A stretch of 64,000 nucleotides of DNA from Harmothoe impar (GCA_947462335.1 OX381704.1:47186942-47250941); one strand, 5' to 3'. Shown: positions 12,950 to 26,866, counted from the stretch's first letter. Notes: generated by a model from the sequence alone, not told the origin. Numbers and translations are program-made.

Positions 12950-14066
12950 ATGCCTCAGCATTTGTCCGGAGTATTGGCTTAGTGTATAATGGCGTACCAC
13001 TATGTGAAAGCAAGAAAAGGAATGTCACTGTTCAAAATCAATGGTGATGGCCACAGGTAGATATAGCGGAGAGAAATGTATCATGCGCAGTAGGCATGAA
13101 CAATGGACATATATATACATGCTCCTGGAGGCTATTATTTGATAGCTATCTGTTAATGGTGATTAATGAATGTAAAGTTCCGCTATTTGAGATCCTCACC
13201 TCACACCTGTATATATATGGTCGACATACCTGTTCAACAGTGAGTCTGTTCTGTTCTAAAAAAGGACAGCATACTTTAGTGCATTCTCTATTGTAACCCA
13301 ATAATTATATACAATTATATGATGCTCCAATTTTGAAAGGGAAAAAATTGCCGAGCTTCTTCAAGACTTTAGAAAAAGAGGGGAAATGGATTAGTGTGAG
13401 GTGAATGATGAGAGGTAGGGTGAAGGTTGTGTGCTCCAGTGGCCTTTAGTGACCAGCCACTGACCATGCCACTGACCATTACTGACAGATACCAGTAGAT
13501 AGGGAGACCTGTCCCGTCCAGACCCACCGCATCTAAATTGGAAATTTTCTCGCCGCTGCCTGCTAAGGTCATCCCCCCGTCCGCCCGTCCACTACCATGG
13601 CATATCTGCGACACCTACCTACTCCTCCAGCAGGTCCAACCACGGTATCCTACCCTCACTAGAACTAACTTCTAATAGCACCAATATAACGTGTAGGCAG
13701 TACCATGGACGTAGATGCATGGCAGTACCAACTATTATGTGTGAAGAAAGACCCTACTCGATCTCTATCCCGTCTCTCATCATACCAATAATTGTACACC
13801 CTAAACACATGAACTACAGAGTTGACTCCTGGACAAGTTGCTTCCTATCTGGCTGTGCTATTTGTCACTCCCCTCTACCCATGTTAAAAATGACCACAAC
13901 CTAAGGACGATACTTAGGAGTACATATTGGTGCCCTTACAACCACCCGCTCACCCCCCCCCCCTATGTAGGCCCTGCCCCACCTGCACTCTCAGTCCTCA
14001 GCAGTAGTCTGCAGTCGTCCTGCAGGTAGAGTAGAGTTGACAAATTGAGTGGTGCTGTGGCTGAAG

Positions 14067-14366
14067 TACTCTCGTTCCCAAATCCTTCCGAAGGAAGGCT
14101 CTGGTAACAGCCAAATGACCTTGAACTTGGGATTTTGCTGGGTCTGGGCAACCACTGCTGGTAGCCTGGAACCAGTGGACAGGAACCAGCATGTATGATG
14201 GTAGTTTTACTGTATTTTAACATCAGACTGTCTGGTTCTATTTCCTGTTCCTGTCCACTGGTTCCTGGTAACCAGCAGGGGTTGCCCAGACCCAGCAAAA
14301 TCCCAAGCTCAAGGTCATTTGGCTGTTACCAGAGCCTTCCTTCGGAAGGATTCGGGAACGAGAGTA
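14067..14366. mobile_element. 300-bp foldback element with 9-bp target duplication
   Basis: Ends TACTCTCGTTCCC and GGGAACGAGAGTA. The two arms, each about 120 bp, differ at only a handful of positions. Directly outside, TGGCTGAAG occurs at 14058-14066 and again at 14367-14375: a perfect 9-bp target-site duplication. Long arms plus a 9-bp duplication fit a Mutator-like (MULE) foldback MITE. It is non-coding, so its transposase must act in trans. Confidence 0.9.
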
Positions 14367-14394
14367 TGGCTGAAGGTACATGGGTCATGTTTTA

Positions 14395-14545
14395 TAGATG
14401 GGATGTTTGTAGACCACCTCCCCGAGGGACCACGGGAGGAGGCGATGGCGGATGGCAGTGAGAGTTTCACTCTGTGAGTTGATGGCTCTCATTCATTGGT
14501 GGTCCCTAGGGGAGATACCCCGGGAAATACACCTCGCCCCATCTA
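14395..14545. repeat. Imperfect inverted repeat
   Basis: TAGATGGGATG..TGTAGACC and GAGGGACCAC are matched imperfectly by GGTGGTCCCTAGGGGAGAT and CGCCCCATCTA. Possibly a decayed MITE beside the preceding element. Confidence 0.45.
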
Positions 14546-15450
14546 CAAATCTTACATAAATTGTTATCCGATACACATCCAAAAATAGTTGTTGCCTAGT
14601 AAATAAGTATGGCTGTTAAATTTGCAGGGAGTAGATACGAAATTCAACCCTACTAAAGCTCGATTATGAAACGGTAAGCCACACAGGAAATATGTGGGCG
14701 TTGATTGCAACTACACCAAGAAGAAACACGAATATTAACTTGTACACTCTAAATTAAATGTGCATGTTTGGGAGTTGAGCACTTCCTCGTCCCACATTTT
14801 CATATGCATGCACAGTTATAGTGCAATGATACTTGTGGTAGGGAGTAGATAGCACTTCATAACACCCACACGTCATGTCATGACATGAATTGCTTATTAT
14901 AGCCAAGGGAAAGTATCAAACCAGTGGATATACATCATGTACAACATGATGACTGCCAGACTGTTGCTATATCTGCTTTTATATTCCATAGAATGGGTGT
15001 TCATAGCAGCTAATTCCCTTTTACATATTATCTACTTGTTAGATTCCCAGCTGCTTCTAATCTTGATATTGAGTATATGCCTATTAATTGATGTACTTAA
15101 ATAATTATATTTACTCCCCCATAGTATTATCATGTTAAAGGGGTTGACCATCAATTGTGTGGGAAAAGTACGTCTATGGACCTAGCTGTCACTCGGTAGG
15201 CTAAACTACTAAAATTTAGTATCTAAATTAGTGTTTTTAATGAGAAAACACCTAAAGCTATTTACCTCATCTGTTAAGATATTTAGATCCAAGTCCAGAC
15301 AACATTATCTTTGGTCAAAGCTGTTACATGACCGCGACACATTGACAGTGGCTATAATTATTTCTATTTATCATTACCTTTGGGACTAACAACAGTCCAT
15401 TGACATGTACCGTATTATAACATCACTTTGTGAATAAAAAAATGTATAGT

Positions 15451-15935
15451 TTTGTAGTATAAGGGAAATCAGTCAGGCGCTTATCCTACAAAATTGCCCT
15501 ATTCCTACAAAACCTATATATCAGGTGTTGTAGGATAAGGATGGTAGAACGACTACCAAAGTATCAGGTTTATTAGATTTCCTTGTGAGATACATGAAAT
15601 TAATGGGTTTCTTGGTGTAGTGTATTTATCAGGTCTGACTGATAGCCCCTATCTTACAAACCATCCCTTATATATATATATAGGTTTTGTAGGATAAGGG
15701 CAATTTTGTAGGACAAGGGCTTGACTGATTGCCCTTATCCTTCAAAAAAAGTATAGGTTTTGTAGGATAAGGGCAATTTTGTAGGATAAGGGCCTGACTG
15801 ACAGCCCTTATCCTACAAAACTATATATTTTGTAGGATAAGGGCAATTTTGTAGGATAAGGGCCTGACTGACAGCCCTTATCCTACAAACCTATATGTTT
15901 TTGTAGGATAAGGGCAATTTTGTAGGATAAGGGCT
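15451..15935. repeat. Tandem array of palindromic TTGTAGGATAAGGGC units
   Basis: The motif TTTGTAGGATAAGGGC and its inverse GCCCTTATCCTACAAA alternate many times. The last full units repeat about every 66 bp, separated by CTGACTGACA. Each unit can form a hairpin. Stray copies of GTATAGGATAAGG are seen near 5009. Confidence 0.85.
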
Positions 15936-16917
15936 TAACATGGTACACGTGTGTACTGAGGCCTCTGTCTATAAAGTTATTTCCTTTGAAATGGTGGGTC
16001 TACCCATCAATATTTAGACCATAGGAATAAGTAAAATTGGCACCAGGTCATTTTGCACCTTGGCTTCTCACAATTGGACACACTTCTGTGCAAGAAAAGA
16101 GATTTACGTCCTCTAATGCTACAGGGAGAAAAAGCAAATATTGCAGAGGAACCTATGATCTTCATAAATTGCAATGTGCAAGGTAAAATATATATTCATA
16201 ACATTAGACATAGGACACATTAATGAAATCAAACAACTACTTTATTCAACATGTCACTGGCTATGTCGGGTCATGGCGGCGAGTAGATACTCACAACTGA
16301 AAGTCATGGCTAGCGGGCAGTGACCAATTTATGTAATACTTCCAAGTTCCAGAGTGGCCCCTGCCTCCAGGCCACAGCCCCAGTAGAGAGGTTGGTGCTG
16401 CTTGCAGCCACTATGACCTGACACAGCCAACGATGCTCACCAGGGGTATGGACTATGAAATGAATATTATCCAAATGGCGGTAGCATCAAATGTCTATGA
16501 AAATATAATGAGGATGAAAATTTTCAAATAGGAGTTTGTATAGAGTGAGGGTATTCTAGTATCTAAATGTCATGATGGATCAAACCAGATAAAATGGACA
16601 ATAATAACATCAAAGAAACACAGGTACACACAGACCCAATCCTTCCAAAGGCGTTGGTTACTGGCTTCATTTGCCTGAAGCAAACACAGTATTAATCCTT
16701 ACTCAAAAACCTGTAATTCCCCGAGCAGCTGAGCTAGGCCCTGTAACGCCTGTTTTATGGAAATTTTAATTTCTGCAGAGACTTACTAATTCCCATCCTC
16801 TGGCCGGAAAGTTAATATTTTCTATGTGATGGCTTGTAGGCATCATCATCCTAAGTGATTGAATAATGATTAATCCAGTCAGATGTCTATATTTACAGCC
16901 CGGCAACAATATGACAT

Positions 16918-16919
16918 AT

Positions 16920-16951
<32 letters not shown>

Positions 16952-16958
16952 AATATAT

Positions 16959-17050
<92 letters not shown>

Positions 17051-17073
17051 GTATTATATATATAAATATATAT
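16918..17073. repeat. (TA)n microsatellite
   Basis: Long, slightly interrupted alternating TA tract. Open frames inside it on the minus strand (repeated Tyr-Ile) are products of the dinucleotide. Confidence 0.97.
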
Positions 17074-17689
17074 ATGGGTAGGGGTCCAGAAAATATCCAT
17101 TTCACAAATTGAGTTATTTGTTATTAATAATTATTTAAAAGAATGATAACATATTGGGATAACTACATAATTGCAAAAAGCCCAATGAGTGCTAATAGGA
17201 AAAATATGCATATTAATTATAATTTCATGATTTTTCCAGATTTTAGCTACTTTTTAGGGAAAAACTGACTAAAAATCGATGTCCGCTGGAAAGATTCTGA
17301 ATTTAACAGAAATTTTCTAACAGTGATATTAAATCCACACTTAAAAGTGTTGCATACAAATGATACTTCTCTATAACACCATTAATTTCAATATTTTAAA
17401 AATAATTTTTTTACACGTTTGTTTAGATTACAAAAATAGCAATTAATCTCATAATCTCATCTATTTTTTTAAACACTTGAATTTTACAATAGATGGATGT
17501 TCTGTGCCATTAGGCATATCCCGGGTGCCTATACTCTTAGGCAGAATGATAAAAATTAAGGTAAGGCCACTTATCGCAAGCAATTATCCCATTTAAGTAA
17601 TTCAGAGTTTATTGATCAGCAAAAGTTGTTAGAATGCAAGTTATTCATAGCTGACTGCATTACTGACAGTATAAGCTTTAATTCAATAC

Positions 17690-18260
17690 CAAAATTGCCA
17701 ATATTCTTCCAATTTTAACACATTTTTCATCAAAAATGTAAAATCATGACATTTATGGTGATTTCTTAAAAATTCAAAATGGCCACCATGCAGCTTTTTT
17801 TTTTTTTTTAATTATTTCAAGTCCCTAGCCACAGGAGTATCCTTTCTGAATTTGATATTGTGTATTTATCTTGATTAGATACTGATAGACCCACTTTCAG
17901 CTCCGATTTTGCCACTTTGGATGGATAATTTCATTAAAAATTCAAAATGGCTGCCACATAACTTTTTGAAAATAGCTGGATTGGATTCCTTGGCCTCATA
18001 AATGTAATTTTTGAGCTTTCATTTTAGTCTTTAAGTTGATAAGAAACAAAGATAAGACACTTTTCCAGCTTTCAGCAATGTTCGGGCGGCCATCTTGGAT
18101 TTCTCAAATTGCTTAAGGGTGAGAGCTCGACATCCACCTGTATAATTTCACCTAGACCCTATAGATGCATATTCAGCAGAGGAAAAAAAAACTTTAACAG
18201 ACGAAACGAGGTCACCCCCTCCGGCTTCCAGACTATACCACCCTGATGGAACATAAAGCC
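17690..18260. repeat. Diverged terminal-repeat segment with AATTCAAAATGGC motifs
   Basis: Three spaced motifs of the type TTCAAAATGG(C/T)(C/T)GCCA occur with interspersed gatAAG blocks. The organisation matches the arms of the large structure at 54124-54430 and 59205-59512. The distal piece (CCTAGACCCTATA...CGGCTTCCAGA) recurs near 50035-50125. A poly-T run lies at 17796-17808. Confidence 0.55.
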
Positions 18261-21200
18261 CAGTTGTTTACACCGCTAGAGACGATACAGTGGATGCATT
18301 TAAGCTAAATTATTAGCAAGCATTAGTTTATGAAACACGTATTTTGAATGATAGTGAGATTACCCTATGATATGTAATTCTCATAAATAGTGCCCTATTA
18401 GTAATCTAAAGAGAATGACGGTATTCTTTTACCTGAATGTCAGATAATCAGATCAGATAAAGAGGGCACATTAGCATTACCACAGAGAACCCCACACAAA
18501 GAGAGTACTGCCTATGGTGGCTTCATTTGCCTCAATCAGACACGGAACTAATCCTTCTTTAAAAAACGATAATGCCCTGAGCAGTAGTAATGCATTGTAC
18601 TAATTTCCTTATCTTAGTTGGAAAGCAAATCTGTGCTATTTCATGGCTCGTGGGTATTATAATCTAAAGTGATATAAATGATTAATCCATTGCAGTGTCT
18701 ATATCTACAGCATCTATATTTACCTTTTATTCTGCCTTGGGTATGATATCCAATTACCCTATACTCACACTATGGCTGCCTTTATAAAGCCATTTATGTC
18801 CGCCGGCAGCTAGCCGTCCCAAATGCGTACCAGAATAATAATCTGATTCATGTATTTTAATTTATGCTCATCAGTAGTTCAAGCCTAATAATTACCCTAG
18901 TATTTGAAATTGTTTTTATAGTTGATAATAATAATTATAGGCCTCTGAACCAAACCTTTGTCCGAAATGCCGACCTACTCTATCTGGAGGTACATTGAGA
19001 AGAAAAACACATTATAAACTACTTTCCGTCCGTCTATTCGTTGGTGTCCCCATAGACAACCACCATGTATGTCTAATACTAATAACAGTACTCTAATGGT
19101 CACTAGGCCCATTTAGAGAAGCTTGACGTCATGTTGATCTGCAGTGCCCATCTTTTCCAATCAAAAATATCACCTTCCTGAACTTTATATAGGATAGAGT
19201 ATGTGATGTATTTGTTTATTAATACAATAGCCTGACTGCCTTCCACTGAAATAGTTGGATAGCATTGGCCATCCCATCACCTAATGATATTATTGGGTGC
19301 GTTTTTTATGTTTGGTATTTTTCGTAGCATGAAAGCTAACCATGCAGTAAAGATGTCACCTATAGTCCTGACTAGCTTTATAGTCCTGAGCCTACACTAC
19401 CGGCAGGAAAAGGGCTAATTCAAACTGACCAGAATTTCAGAGACGCGACGTCTATGGACTCTATGGATGAAGCTCAGTACCAACAGTGCTTGAACCGCTC
19501 TTGCCACGTTGAGTTTGTGCGGGTGTGTAAGGAGTGAGATGGGCTGGAGGACTGAGCGTGACGGCAGCTAATAGGGGCCTGCATGGCCTGTCTCCCACCC
19601 CCTGCTGGAGCAGCCTGCTGATTGCACACGGCACCTCCTGCAGTAAGCACCAGTCATGTCCTTCACACACCAGTACAGCCTGCAGGTCCTGCTGAATTGG
19701 TGCAGACAGTGCTATACCAACGCCATGGTGCACTGTCAAATAGTGAAACCAAAAGTATGCCCTCTTATATACTGTAAACCAACAGTATGTTCTACTGGCC
19801 ATGTACCATAATGCCGTGGTATATACTAGAAAACTACAGTAGATTCAACTTCTCAGCTACATTAATTTCTAACAGTATGTAATTTGAATTAGAGCAGGCA
19901 GGTGGCCTATTCCAAATCTGGATATGAAATACGACCAACATATTCTGTTGCCATGATTGATGCCCATAATTGCTGGGCAAAGCAATTTCATTTCCATGCT
20001 CAACTAATAATCATTGTTGGCAATCGTCTTGTCCGATATCACTTTTCAGTAATGACATCAGCGTTGATTAATGGCAGGGCGTAAAACGCAGAGCTATTTA
20101 AGATTATCCCAATATGGACATACTGGGATGTGAATCACGTGACACTAGGATGGGCACCAATATAGCAAATTATTGCTCAGTTCTGGCGAGTAGTAGTCGT
20201 GATAGCAGAGCTGAACAATGTATACAAATGTGAAACTGTTTACAGTATTCTATTTTGTTGGCATAGCCTATGAACGGCGTTATATGCCTGCCTAACTCTT
20301 GGTTGGGTTTTAAAATGTATCATCATCATATTCTATTATTGTGGCATGGGGGGCTTAGTTCCAGAGCTGAGATAAAACTCAAAGACGGCACTCTGTGGAG
20401 AGGAGGAGACTCTTGGTGGACTGCAGCGATGCTAAATCTTGGGGTGGTTGGTAAGGCCACCCTTTTTCCTACCGGAGGGGGTGATCTATATCAATTACCC
20501 AACACTGCTTCCACACAACGACCCAGCCAACCTCCACAGACATTACCCAGCGTCCCCCACGCGCCTAAACCGTCGGTTACAAACCCCGTGGCGTGATTGG
20601 TTAATATCTCTGTAACCCCTGCCCAAATATGGAAGTGAGCCATCATCCCACTGTGAGGGCCAATAACACCTTAACGCAGGATTGGCACACTAACTGTCAA
20701 GTCGGGAAGGGGTTATTTTACCAAACAGATGTCTCCGGGTGTGTACCTCCAGGCAGTTGCCATGGTCGAGTTTTATCCACTTTCAATTTGGCCTCTGTTT
20801 ATACTCCATAACGGTTTCCAAGTGTCGTCCAGTGAACCTTCTTAGATATGCGTCGTGATTAATCATCATTTTGATTAAATTATACTTTTCTTAGATGTCT
20901 TGATAATGTTTGGTTTGTGGTCAGTAGACAGACGCAGTCTGGATGCTGAGGATTTCACACTGTAGTATTCCTGAAGATGAAGTCGTGCAAATTTGCAATT
21001 TTGCAGAACCCATTGCAAATATTGTAATAGTTGTGAATCGTGTAGGTTTGTAGAGTGTGGTCCTCTGTTGGTGTGAAAATGCATGCCAATGAAACTCACT
21101 AGCGATCGACTTTCGTGAAACTTCATATCAATTAAATCCACCTGCTAGATACAATCCTCCGTTACTCAATAATTCGTCCAATTCGAGTGTATAACACCAA

Positions 21201-24183
21201 CGGACAATAGTTGCTACGGCGATATAGTAGAGGTTTAGGTTTACATTGTCAGTATCCGGCATTTTCTCAATAATTATGGCTGCAGATGTCAACGATATGA
21301 TAACATACTGTAGTGGCTTGAATAAGCAGAGGGTTCTCAAACAAGTGCATGTCGTGCAAGAGCGCAGGGTAATTGAGGGTATTGAGATGGACGTTTAGGC
21401 CATTTGTGTACTTTGAGTAACCAATTGAATAAGTACAGGGTAATTGGTGCCATCCATCTATATGCCCAGGTGCCATTATTCAAGCCACTGCGGTAAATGT
21501 TGTTTTCCTCTCATGCATGGTTGTCGGACCTCCACTTGTCCTACCGTTTAGCTTACTCTACGATAGTGTGGAATGGCTATTCAAATCAAGTCACCCATTG
21601 GCCAACTATTATACGACTAATACTACAAGGGGATCACATTTTAGGTAATGTTCTGGAGTTCCAAAGCACGGAGATGGTGCATGTTTGGACCTTTCAGAGC
21701 AACTAGCTGTTGCCTCTATTGCCTGGCGTATCGGTGATATAATTCAATTTAGAGACAATGAAATCTCTTCCTGTGCCTTGAAGAAAACCGATCCTGATGG
21801 ACCATCAATGGGGACTCTATTACATGAATTGATCTAAAGTCGGGGCCTGCCAAGAGTACTTGCAGGAGTTACGCCACCAATAAACCTTCCCATTTCGCTG
21901 ATCAGGTTAGAGCCACAAATAGTGATTGATTTTTGTTCTTATCTTGGTGGTCACAGCGCTGTAACCTAACCTGAGTGGTGACTTAGCAGACCTGTGTCAA
22001 TACAACCCACCGTGTAAGCCTCCCACTCACACCACAGTCAGTTATTTCTATAAAAGGCAGCCGCTGCAGCTTGTGCTTTGGGGAATTTGGTACAAAATAT
22101 TTAGCCAAATTATAGCCCTCGGCCTGGGAAACATGAGAAGACTCCTGTGACGGCTCAGGAAGGTGCAGCCCATACACTCAAACACCTAATCTCTCTGCCA
22201 GATCCGGCTTATTGATCGGCCTTGTCGAAAATGGAACTGACCTTTTGGGGACGATGTGGCAGTGAGCACGTGATTTGCATCTCATTATTTCATCCTTCCA
22301 GTCGGTTTGACACTTCTACACTATGGACTCTGCATATTATGCAAATTCTGTATCATGTAGCAAATTGTTGCTGTCTATTGATTGGTTCATTAGCATTTCA
22401 GTAATGACATAATTTGGTATTTGAGGATGATAAGGCTTAAGGCGTACAATCTATATATAGTCTGTCAATTGGCACACACAGTGGCGTATGAATACCTGCC
22501 ACGAAAAAATACAAAGAGTGATAATAAATCCAAAATGTTCACAGGAAGACTATGTATGTAGTACATATGAAAGACTTAAGTGGAGCTACATGCATCAACT
22601 AACTTATGCATGTTGTAATCCCACTCGATAGTCCCTGCTTGATTGATTAAGTATATGTTGATATATCTGCTGACAGCCATCTACCAATACTAGACAGTAT
22701 ATTGGACGCCGCCAACATCCTATTATAGACAGCCTGATGGACGGGCACAGCCTGCGCTCCTTCTTTTATGAAACCAGCTGCATGATAAGGTGGACATAAC
22801 ACGATATTACTACTCAATGCCCATGTCAATCCGCTCAGGGCACTCCAGGGTCGGCTTGTATTGGATTAGCCACCCAGGGGCAGATTGCCGCAGGTGTAGG
22901 GCGATAATACAAGAGCCCCCACCACCAGAGGACTCCAATCTGCCTGGGTACTTTGCCACCAGACGGCCATAAAGCATCAGTACATACATGTTGATCTCAG
23001 TGAGCCTACTGGGGCCCGACGGAGACACGGTTGGTCCTGGTATCCATAGTGATGCGTTACAATAACAAAGTGTTAAAGTGTTCAGGAGACATAAGGATAA
23101 AATTGAGTAACTCAAAGTTGTATGGAAATTCTGTATGTGTAATTCATACTTGCATATTTCGCTATGATCAATTCCTCAAATTAAAAGAAATTGCATGTAT
23201 ATCCTTCCATTGGTTGTGTAATATTTCAAAATGATGGTATTGATGAGAACAATCAATGTAGAGAGAGAGGCAAAAATAAAAGTGGCTTAGCTCTTGGACT
23301 ATATATACACCACAACTCGATTTAAACGCCAATAACTATATGATGGTTTCAGCTGGGAGGTCATTCATATATTTCTATCATTCATTCGTGATGTGTCTGG
23401 TCGATTCACACATCTTATTATAGTCACTTTAGGTGTGAACGTGACGACACTGGGGTCCATGGAAATTAGTGGAAATCTGAATTACAATTCAAATATTTGT
23501 CAAGGCACACATCTAAACGGGTTATATAACAATTATCTGACACATTGCTTCGTTCTGCACTTGTCCTAGAATATGTCAACAGAGGCAGTTCATGTATGGG
23601 AACATTCTAGGAATAGGGCCAGAAAAAGGGTATGTTTCAGGTAATATTGCATGAAAATGTAGGGTCGGTAGGTCGGATATTTTAGGAACATTTTTTAAAA
23701 CATGAAAGTACTACCCAGCCTCTCCGAGACCCCAAAATTGACCAAAAAAGAGTAAGAATACGAAAATCTCTTCAAATTTGCATAAAAAACGTAGGGTCGG
23801 CCCTGTTTTGATAGGGCCGGTCGTGTGACCTGACACAAACCATCTTTTCTTTTGGCCTAGGTCAGGAATAGAAAGAGACCACCCACCAGGACTGGTAATA
23901 TGATACTGGATAATTATTGGGAGTGGGTAGTCCCCGTGTCACATTCAGCATGGTGTATATTATAGCCTTGGTAAGCTTCAGAGTAGAATATACTGGTACA
24001 TATTGCAATCAACAACGCAAGTCCAATGTGCTACAGTAATACCTCTCTTGATGTACACCCAGCTTCTTTTCCGCTGATTATGATCACACTATAAATCATG
24101 ATTATGGGAATCTAGCTCCTCAAAAGGCCGTTATCTTGTTTATGGCTAAGAGAGGCTGTGATTGAGATGTAGTTGTCAGCCTA
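18261..24183. other. No recognisable gene
   Basis: About 5.9 kb without an exon I can support. Several open frames of 60-113 codons lie here on both strands without recognisable domains. Scattered fragments such as GTAGGGTCGG (23660, 23800) appear to be dispersed repeats. Confidence 0.5.
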
Positions 24184-25601
24184 CACTGTTAGAAGTAAGT
24201 AGTGTTCCGGTACAGCAAATAGTGGGGGCAATTTTGGTTCCAGTAGATTGTGCTGCAGACCTACAGCAAGTCAGCTTATGTATATTTACAGCACATAATG
24301 TACAGTAACAGCAAAATCTACTGTTACTCTACAGCAGAATTAATTGTAAAACCAAATCTGAAGGTCTAGGGTTCGCTTCTCAAGGCTGGTGATATTTTTC
24401 ATTGATAGACTTGGATCACTTTTAGAAAAATAGATCAAAACATAAAGGACCCAGTTTATGACTAGCGTGACTGGGGATTGAACTCGGGACCTTCCTATCA
24501 CTATCCGACGCTGTGTCTGATTGAGCTATCGAGGCAGCTGGAGTAATATCTGCAGTATAGCTCTCATATAGATGATCAGACTGATGAGCGAAAGGAAAAG
24601 GTATTTAGGAGCTCTCGCAAATCAAGTGCAAGGTTGACCTTGTAGTGCTAGAACCATATGTTATGTAGAGTTTGCTAAAGGTCTGTTTTGTCCTGCATAC
24701 AAAACAAGATTTCATGTTTTTCTTTAAAAAATGTCTAGAAAGTATCTTTTTGTGGATTTGCATATCACCTTTAGAAAAACAATTCAAAACATGAAGAAAC
24801 TGTAGTTTTGATGACTAGTGTGAAGGGGATTTGAACTCGGGACCTTCCTATCACTGTCCGACGCTGTGTCTGATTGAGCTATCGAGGCAGCTGGTATAAG
24901 GCCTGCAGCATAGCTCTCATATAGATGATCAGATGGGTGAGCGAAAGGAAAAGATATTTAGGACCTCTCACAAATCAAGTGCACGGTTGACCTTGTAGTG
25001 CTAGAACCATATGTTATGTAGAGTTTGCTAAAGGTCTGTTTTGTCCTGCATACAAAATATCATTTCATGTTTTTCTTTCAAAAATGTCTAGAAAGTATCT
25101 TGTGTGGATTTGTATACCACTTTTAGGAAAAAAATTCAAAACATGAAGAAACTGTATTTTCATGACTAGCGTCACAGGGGATTGAACTCAAGACCTTCCT
25201 ATCACTGTCCGACGCTGTGTCTGATTGAGCTATCGAGGCAGCAGCATCGCTCTCATATTTGGCACCTTTAGCAACATGCAGACATCATTGTTTAACACCT
25301 AAATTGTTGACTATACAATAAAAACTATAGACAAGGCCCATAGAGAATGATGTTAAATTGCTTGTGACCTTTTAGTGTGTAACACATTGAGAGGTGGCTA
25401 GACCAAGGATCGATCCCAGGACCCCTCGTGTGCCTAGTACAGCGAAAAGTGCTGTAGGTCTACAACTCACTACTGTAAGTTGCATCTACAGCAACAGAAA
25501 TGTACATGTACAGCAAAATTTACTGTATTATTTTTTTACAGCAAAGGTACTGTATATCTACAGCACATTTTGCTGTTCTGGAACAACAGCTTTTTACAGT
25601 G
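24184..25601 (+). mobile_element. 1.4-kb mariner-like shell carrying tandem tRNA-like cargo
   Basis: Starts CACTGTTAGAAGTAAG and ends CTTTTTACAGTG, with TA on both sides. The first ~110 and last ~115 bp are near-identical to the element at 38255-39138. Between the shared ends lies a ~350-bp unit repeated more than twice, each with a tRNA-like segment on the minus strand (ends near 24540, 24893, 25242). No transposase ORF. Confidence 0.78.
24400..25250 (-). repeat. ~350-bp tandem units with tRNA-derived segment
   Basis: Each unit, read on the minus strand, contains GCCTCGATAGCTCAATCAG (A-box-like) and GGTCCCGAGTTCAATCC (B-box-like), about 70 bp apart overall as in a tRNA. The second and third units are spaced about 350 bp. 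The third has GGTCTTGAGTTCAATCC. The acceptor stem is not restored, so these are tRNA-derived repeats. Confidence 0.7.
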
Positions 25602-25898
25602 TAGGTATACCTCGTTATAACCCTCTTAACACACCAGCTCCAATGGGTCACTGCTAGCACCAACTGGTGACAGGTCCACTTGGTCTCCAAAGAATAATGG
25701 GATTCTGGCAGAATAGACACCATACTTTTCTCATTGTGTGCATGCTGCTCAACACTTTGTCCTCTGCTTTTGTGTCGGTTTGCATCTAGGCCATGCATAT
25801 CTCATCTGCTCCATACCTCTCTGTCTCTCTGTCTGTCTATCGATTGTGGTTTCTGTCTCTGTATCTTCGTCTATGTATCCCTTAATCTCTATTGTTGC

Positions 25899-25902
<4 letters not shown>

Positions 25903-25982
<80 letters not shown>

Positions 25983-25985
25983 TCC
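25903..25985. repeat. (CT)n microsatellite
   Basis: Pure pyrimidine dinucleotide tract, followed by a short C run. Overlapping open frames are repeat artefacts. Confidence 0.97.
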
Positions 25986-26282
25986 ATACCGCTCTCCCCC
26001 CCCCCTCAAGAAAAGGAGACACGTTTATACCTAATGTATAAATCTCACCCATCCCCAGGCATAGGGAGATGAATCCCATATCGACTCGATGTAGCCATCT
26101 TCCACTGATACTAACATAGGACAGGGACCAGTACTAAAACTCAATTCAACACAATGCACATTCATATCTATAGGCGATGGGTGCACTTTGTATATTGGGA
26201 GTTGCTTTAGCTATAAACTATTTTATTAATATTCTATTGACTACAGTCCCTGAAGAGTTCTCTAGCTAGAGGTGTTTAACCC

Positions 26283-26520
26283 AATGCCGCTGTACTAGAC
26301 ATCTGCACAAACGGATGTGGAGTCCTCTGCAGGCTCTTCCTCTAGGGTCCATCTCCCTCGACAACACCTTAATAACCCCGCCTCCTTCTGTTCAATCAGA
26401 ATATAATGCCGGCAGGGTACCCCCAAGGGGATGAAGGCAAAGTGGCTCAGCCGTTAGCAGCAGGATATGAAAATGAATCATAGATGACAAGGTATGCAGG
26501 AGGAAATGAATCTATAATGT
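26283..26520 (+). repeat. Dispersed repeat D, copy 1
   Basis: Shares with 29889-30165 the ordered blocks AATGCCG/CTGTA.TAGACAT.TGC, ACAACACCTTAA.AACCC.GCC, TCAATCAGAATA.AATGC.GGCAGGG and GAAATGAATC. Same orientation, about 3.6 kb apart. Probably two copies of a TE fragment. Confidence 0.65.
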
Positions 26521-26746
26521 GAGCTTGGTATCACCTTCTTGGTTCTTTCCCTCAGCCTCTCACTCCCAGTCAATCTTGCTCCCCCTTGTTGTTCAGTTTT
26601 ATTGGCCGGCGACGGAGTCCCCGGCCATGGTTATTGAGTTCACTTTTCCGTAAGGTTTCAACGTGATCTGCGCGTCCATAGGATTAGCATTGCATCGTTT
26701 GCTTTTTGCACCCTACATACATATGCTCTCTAGTCCCGCATACTTC

Positions 26747-26866
26747 AGCACTGCACTCCGCTGTCCGCTGATCAGAACCCTGCGGCTCTGTGGTCTCCCA
26801 CCCCTCAGCACTGCACTCCGCTGTAGCGTGGTCAGAACCCTGCGTCGTCTGCTTGTTCCCCTTACG
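26747..26866. repeat. 60-bp tandem duplication
   Basis: AGCACTGCACTCCGCTGT at 26747 and again at 26807, followed each time by a similar ATCAGAACCCTGCG-type block. Two adjacent units only. Confidence 0.7.

Noticed and set aside
16879..17105. Two minus-strand open frames of repeated Tyr-Ile
   Set aside because: They are translations of the (TA)n tract.
25734..26072. Open frames on both strands rich in Ser-Leu or Arg-Glu
   Set aside because: They are translations of the (CT)n tract.
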